Below, piece after piece: positions 60,990 through 64,000 of a stretch of 64,000 bases of DNA (positions are counted from its first letter, which is position 1; the number at the start of each line of letters is the position of its first letter). The DNA is taken from assembly GCF_965638725.1 (NCBI RefSeq), contig NC_134953.1, forward strand, positions 10,315,001 to 10,379,000. The letters run 5' to 3'. The stretch is from Aptenodytes patagonicus. Taxonomy: Eukaryota; Chordata; Aves; Sphenisciformes; Spheniscidae. The position numbers and the translations under genes were made by a program. Below the pieces are notes generated by a model. It saw only the letters and a program-made list of their open reading frames with translations. It searched no databases and had not been told where the DNA came from.

Positions 60990-61458
60990 GGCTGATGGGG
61001 AAGAAGGGGTTTAAACGGACGGAGGTCTTCCCTCTTCCAATGTCACGTGCACGCTCCCCAGTTTCCTTGCAAAGACTGTCCCGGGTTCCCCCCTCCTCCT
61101 CCTCCTCCTCCTCCTCCTCCTCCCCGCTGCGGGCCCCGAGCCTGCCTTTGCACCACAAGCAGCCTTCCCGCCCTGCTTGCTGCCTTCGCCCAGACGCGGG
61201 TGCCGCCACCGGGCGGGACCTTTCCAAATCCCCTCCCGCCGGGAGGAGGGCTGTGCCTCGCGGGTCCCTCCTTCCCACCCGCCCCGCCAGCGCCCTGCCG
61301 TTGCCGAGCGCCGGAGCCCGCCTCCCCTCCACCGCTCCCCGCCACGGCCCGCCCAACACGGCGGGGCGGCCGGAGCCGAGGCGGCGCGCGCGCCTGCGCA
61401 CGTCGGTACGTGGCGCTGCGCGCGCGTGCGCGCAGGCGGCACGTGGCGGCGGGGCAGC
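60990..61458 (+). promoter_or_regulatory. NOLC1: CpG-island promoter of NOLC1
   Basis: CpG-dense region before the start codon, with no TATA box. It has two canonical E-boxes CACGTG (61044-61049 and 61440-61445), the second 14 bases before the ATG, and NRF1-like GCGC(G)TGCGC runs at 61422-61432. NOLC1 is a ribosome-biogenesis gene, a class commonly controlled by MYC at E-boxes; that control is inferred here. Confidence 0.7.
61092..61124. repeat. (CCT)n microsatellite in the NOLC1 promoter
   Basis: About eleven CCT/CTC units in the NOLC1 upstream CpG island. The opposite strand is a pure purine (GGA) tract. Confidence 0.9.
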
Positions 61459-62003
61459 ATGGCGGAGTGGCGCGCGGTGCCCAGCGACCTCTTCCCCTTC
61501 GTGCTCGCCTTCCTGCGCGAGAACCACTTCGAGGGCGCCGCGCGCGCCTTCGCCAAGGAGGCGGCGGCGGTGAGCGGGGCGGGGGGGCGGCGGGGGGCGC
61601 GCGCGGCGGGCGGGCGGGCGGGCTGACTGACTGACTGACTGACGCGGCCTCTCCCTTGTTTTAGAAGGAGCAGGACCCCAACGCAGCCTCCCTCCTGGAC
61701 ATCTTCAGTTACTGGCTGAAGTAAGTGCCCCTCCGGCGGCGGGGGCCGCGCTTACCGGGCCCGGGGGTGGGGTGGGGTGGGGTGGGGGTGGGGAGCTCCG
61801 CCGCGCCGCCGGGCTCCTGCCGGCACCAGCCGCCGTCCGGCCCTGGCCTCGTAGTCCTCAGCTCAGCCTTTCTCCCTGTAGGTCTCCAGCGGCCAAGAAG
61901 AGAAAGCTCGTTCCCAACGGCCCCCAGGCGAAGAGGAAGCCGTCCTCCAGCAGCGATGACAGCTCCAGCGAGGAGGACGAGACGCCCCCAGCCAAGAAAC
62001 CAG
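61459..62003 (+). CDS. NOLC1: NOLC1 (Nopp140), first three coding exons; gene continues past window
   Basis: Nucleolar and coiled-body phosphoprotein: a chaperone that binds box C/D and H/ACA snoRNPs and links them to nucleoli and Cajal bodies. Exons: 61459-61569 (residues 1-37), 61665-61720 (38-55 plus two bases) and 61882-62003 (to residue 96 plus one base), all GT-AG and in phase. Residues about 7-40 form a LisH motif (VPSDLFPFVLAFLRENHF...), followed by SLLDIFSYWLK, both typical of NOLC1. Exon 3 starts the characteristic alternation of basic Lys/Pro/Ala stretches with acidic serine clusters: KKRKL, then SSSSDDSSSEEDE at residues 77-89, a CK2-type phosphorylation run. The start lies directly before the LisH motif. 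The next exon was not found before 64000. TCOF1 also has LisH plus acidic serine repeats, but the SLLDIFSYWLK block favours NOLC1. Confidence 0.92.
61570..61664 (+). other. NOLC1: NOLC1 intron 1 with (CTGA)n repeat
   Basis: Very short 95-base intron, GT-AG, containing an approximately five-unit CTGA tandem repeat at 61623-61643 just before the pyrimidine tract. Confidence 0.85.
61721..61881 (+). other. NOLC1: NOLC1 intron 2 with G-quadruplex-like tract
   Basis: 161-base intron. A run of GGGGTGGGG-type blocks at 61763-61793 has at least four G-tracts of four or more bases separated by single T, so it could form a G-quadruplex in the pre-mRNA. Confidence 0.8.
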
Positions 62004-62383
62004 GTGGGGTTTGTGAGCGGCCCTAGGGCAGGCAGGCCAGGGTTGTGTTTGACATTGGCTCCTCACCTGGATATAGAGCTCAGCTTCAGCGGCTCATTTG
62101 AGGTCCTTCAGCAGCTGTCGAGGACTGGGTTTGTATTGGCTGATCTTGTTACTGGCAGGTCTTTTGCCCATGACATGTAAGGTATGTTCATCCTAGCTAA
62201 AGGTGATCTCTTTATCCAGTTACAATTTAAGGACGTCAGGGTTTGTGTCCACTAGAAGGTTTTAGCCATTCAGTTTGTCTCTTTTGGCTGAGACTGGTGA
62301 AGGTATTGGGCTGTATTGAGTTTTGAAGATGCTATTGAAGTAGCACCTTCATTACCTTGTCTATTACATTACCTGTCTTCTAT

Positions 62384-62411
62384 AGAAGAATCTCTATATT
62401 GAGATTCTTCT
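62384..62411. repeat. Perfect 11-bp hairpin
   Basis: AGAAGAATCTC (62384-62394), loop TATATT, GAGATTCTTCT (62401-62411). In NOLC1 intron 3. Confidence 0.9.
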
Positions 62412-63448
62412 TTCCAAACACTCACTGATAGGCTATCTCAGCAGGGTTACTCCTACTTGCTCCGGCACAGTCAAATTATGTGTTGATTTAAATATTGAGT
62501 GAAATTGGTTTTTGAGTGTATGTAGATTGGGCTGGTACTCTCTTCATGGGAGGTAGCTAACTCATGATTTTTTTTCTGTGCTATTTTCCAGGGACTCTCA
62601 GTTTCACTGAGAGCTTTAAAGAATGGTTTCTCATGTTGCTATTATAGGAAAACTGATTGAGGTTTTATAAGTGCTTTCACATTTGTTAGAATATGCATAA
62701 TTTGACAAAACTCCTGCATGGCTAGGATTTATCAGGGTCCTCTGTATTGGTGGGCACCGTGACCTGTCTGATGCAGGGCAGTTGTGCACAGTATCCCCGA
62801 GTTCCAGAGAAATGCCAAGCATCCTTACCTGCTGCTTGTGTGAGGTTACTACCCTCCTTTCTCACAAGCCTGTGTCCTAGTGCTATCAAAAAATACGTCC
62901 CTCAACTGCACTTTGGTATGTGGTGAGCTGTATTTTTCCCTTTTTATTTGGAATTGTTCTTATGCCTTGCCTTAATCATGGTGTGCGCAAGTTTGTGTGT
63001 ATTTAGCAGCAGATTTGTGGGAGAGGAGGAGTAGACAGGCAGAGGGAGAGACACAGAAAGAAAACGGGTCTTTAACTTGAGCCATCCTAAAGCTGAATTT
63101 GAACTTAGATCTGATTTTTATTTGATAAGGACAGTTGCAAATATAACTTGAGGCAAAATGATTTCTTTTGCTTCACGTTATTAAAAAGCAGTCAGTAACC
63201 AGGAAGGAGTAGATTTGGCTAAAACATGTTAAGCAAAGCATCTGGAACCTTAACACAGCATTGCAGTGGTTCTCTTTGGAAGTCTGCGCTTGTTCAGCGG
63301 GTTTTTGTAAGCTGGAAGGTGTGCAGACCCAGTTAATGTTATCTCAGTTTGTGGGGACGCTTTCCTTGTGGGGTATCCTTTTTGGTGATAGAGGTCTGCA
63401 CTTAAATGTGTACGTGACAAAGATAAAATCTAGAATTTGTTTTATAGG

Positions 63449-64000
63449 ATCATAGAATAGTTTGGGTTGGAAGGGACCTCTAAAGGTCATCTAGTCCAAC
63501 CCCCCCTGCCGTGGGCAGGAACATCTTCAACTAGATCAGGTTGCTCAGAGCCCCGTCCAACCTGACCTGGAATGTTTCCAGGGATGGGGCATCCACCACC
63601 TCTCTGGGCAACCTGGGCCAGTGTTTCACCACCCTCAGCGTAAAAAATTTCTTCCTTATATCTAGTCTAAACCTACCCCCCTTTAGTTTAAAGCCATTCC
63701 CCCTTGTCCTGTCGCAACAGGCCCTGCTAAGAAGTTTGCCGCCATCTTTTTTAGAAGCCCCCTTTAAGTACTGATAGGCTGCAAGAAGGTCTCCCCGAAG
63801 CCTTCTCTTCTCTAGGCTGAACAACCCCAACTCTCTCAGCCTTTCTTCACAGGAGAGGTGTTCCATCCCCCGATCATTTTCCTGGCCCTCTTCTGGACCC
63901 GCTCCGACAGGTCCGTGTCTGTCTTATGCTGAGGGCTCCAGAGCTGGACGCAGTACTCCAGGTGGGGTCTCACCAGAGCAGAGGAGAGGGGCAGAATCCC
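63449..64000 (-). mobile_element. CR1 retrotransposon, running off the right end
   Basis: Minus orientation. The 3' end is at about 63449 (ATCATAGAATAGTTTGGGTT on the plus strand), followed inward by the ORF end in an open frame of 111 residues at 63531-63866 ([30 protein letters not shown]). It is a different subfamily from the 41351 copy: the spacer between stop and tail differs (GAACATCTTCAACTAGATCA). Confidence 0.9.

Larger units (their letters stand above)
62004..64000 (+). other. NOLC1: NOLC1 intron 3 (partial)
   Basis: From donor CAG|GTGGGG to the window edge. It holds a hairpin at 62384-62411 and a CR1 copy from 63449 to the end. No further acidic-serine exon of NOLC1 was seen. Confidence 0.75.

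Noticed and set aside
60952-61634. Frames of 150-195 codons in both strands near NOLC1
   Set aside because: Generated by the CCT repeat and GC-rich promoter. The genuine NOLC1 frame starts at 61459.

Overview
The window is nuclear DNA of a bird. It carries several CR1 retrotransposon copies with the 3' tail typical of avian CR1 (tandem ATTCTATG-like units), genes split by GT-AG introns, and CpG-island promoters. No bacterial, plasmid or viral gene organisation is visible. No satellite, tRNA, rRNA or CRISPR feature was found.

Layout, left to right. (1) 1-6330: the 5' end of TM9SF3 on the minus strand. Coding exon 1 is at 5912-6010, its CpG-island promoter runs to about 6330, and everything from 5911 leftwards reads as intron 1. 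(2) 6331-7095: a short intergenic gap with three poly(A) runs. (3) about 7080-56883: the whole of PIK3AP1 (BCAP) on the minus strand. I could place all 17 coding exons by splice site and phase. They join without a break into a 798-residue protein with TIR-like, DBB, ankyrin-like, YxxM, coiled-coil and proline-rich segments. (4) about 56480-57210: the PIK3AP1 CpG-island promoter. (5) 57211-60950: intergenic, with no gene recognised. (6) 60950-64000: the CpG-island promoter and first three coding exons of NOLC1 (Nopp140) on the plus strand, continuing past the right edge.

PIK3AP1 is a cytosolic adaptor that brings PI3-kinase to B-cell-receptor and Toll-like-receptor signalling. TM9SF3 is a nine-pass membrane protein of the secretory pathway. 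NOLC1 is a nucleolar and Cajal-body chaperone for snoRNPs and Pol I factors. They are neighbours, not a functional unit. TM9SF3-PIK3AP1 adjacency in the same orientation matches the mammalian order as I remember it; NOLC1 beside PIK3AP1 does not, and is the main synteny observation.

Transposable elements are mostly CR1: a 5'-truncated copy at 41351-42362 that keeps an open reverse-transcriptase frame, a near-identical tail at 17008-17189, a tail lying 10 bp from the exon 8 splice donor at 26045-26160, an older copy at 45437-45881, and one running off the right end. Several perfect hairpins and short tandem duplications lie in introns. I found no convincing undescribed system. The closest candidates are two sets of exon-like open segments inside introns (550-1250 and 46690-48572), reported with low confidence.
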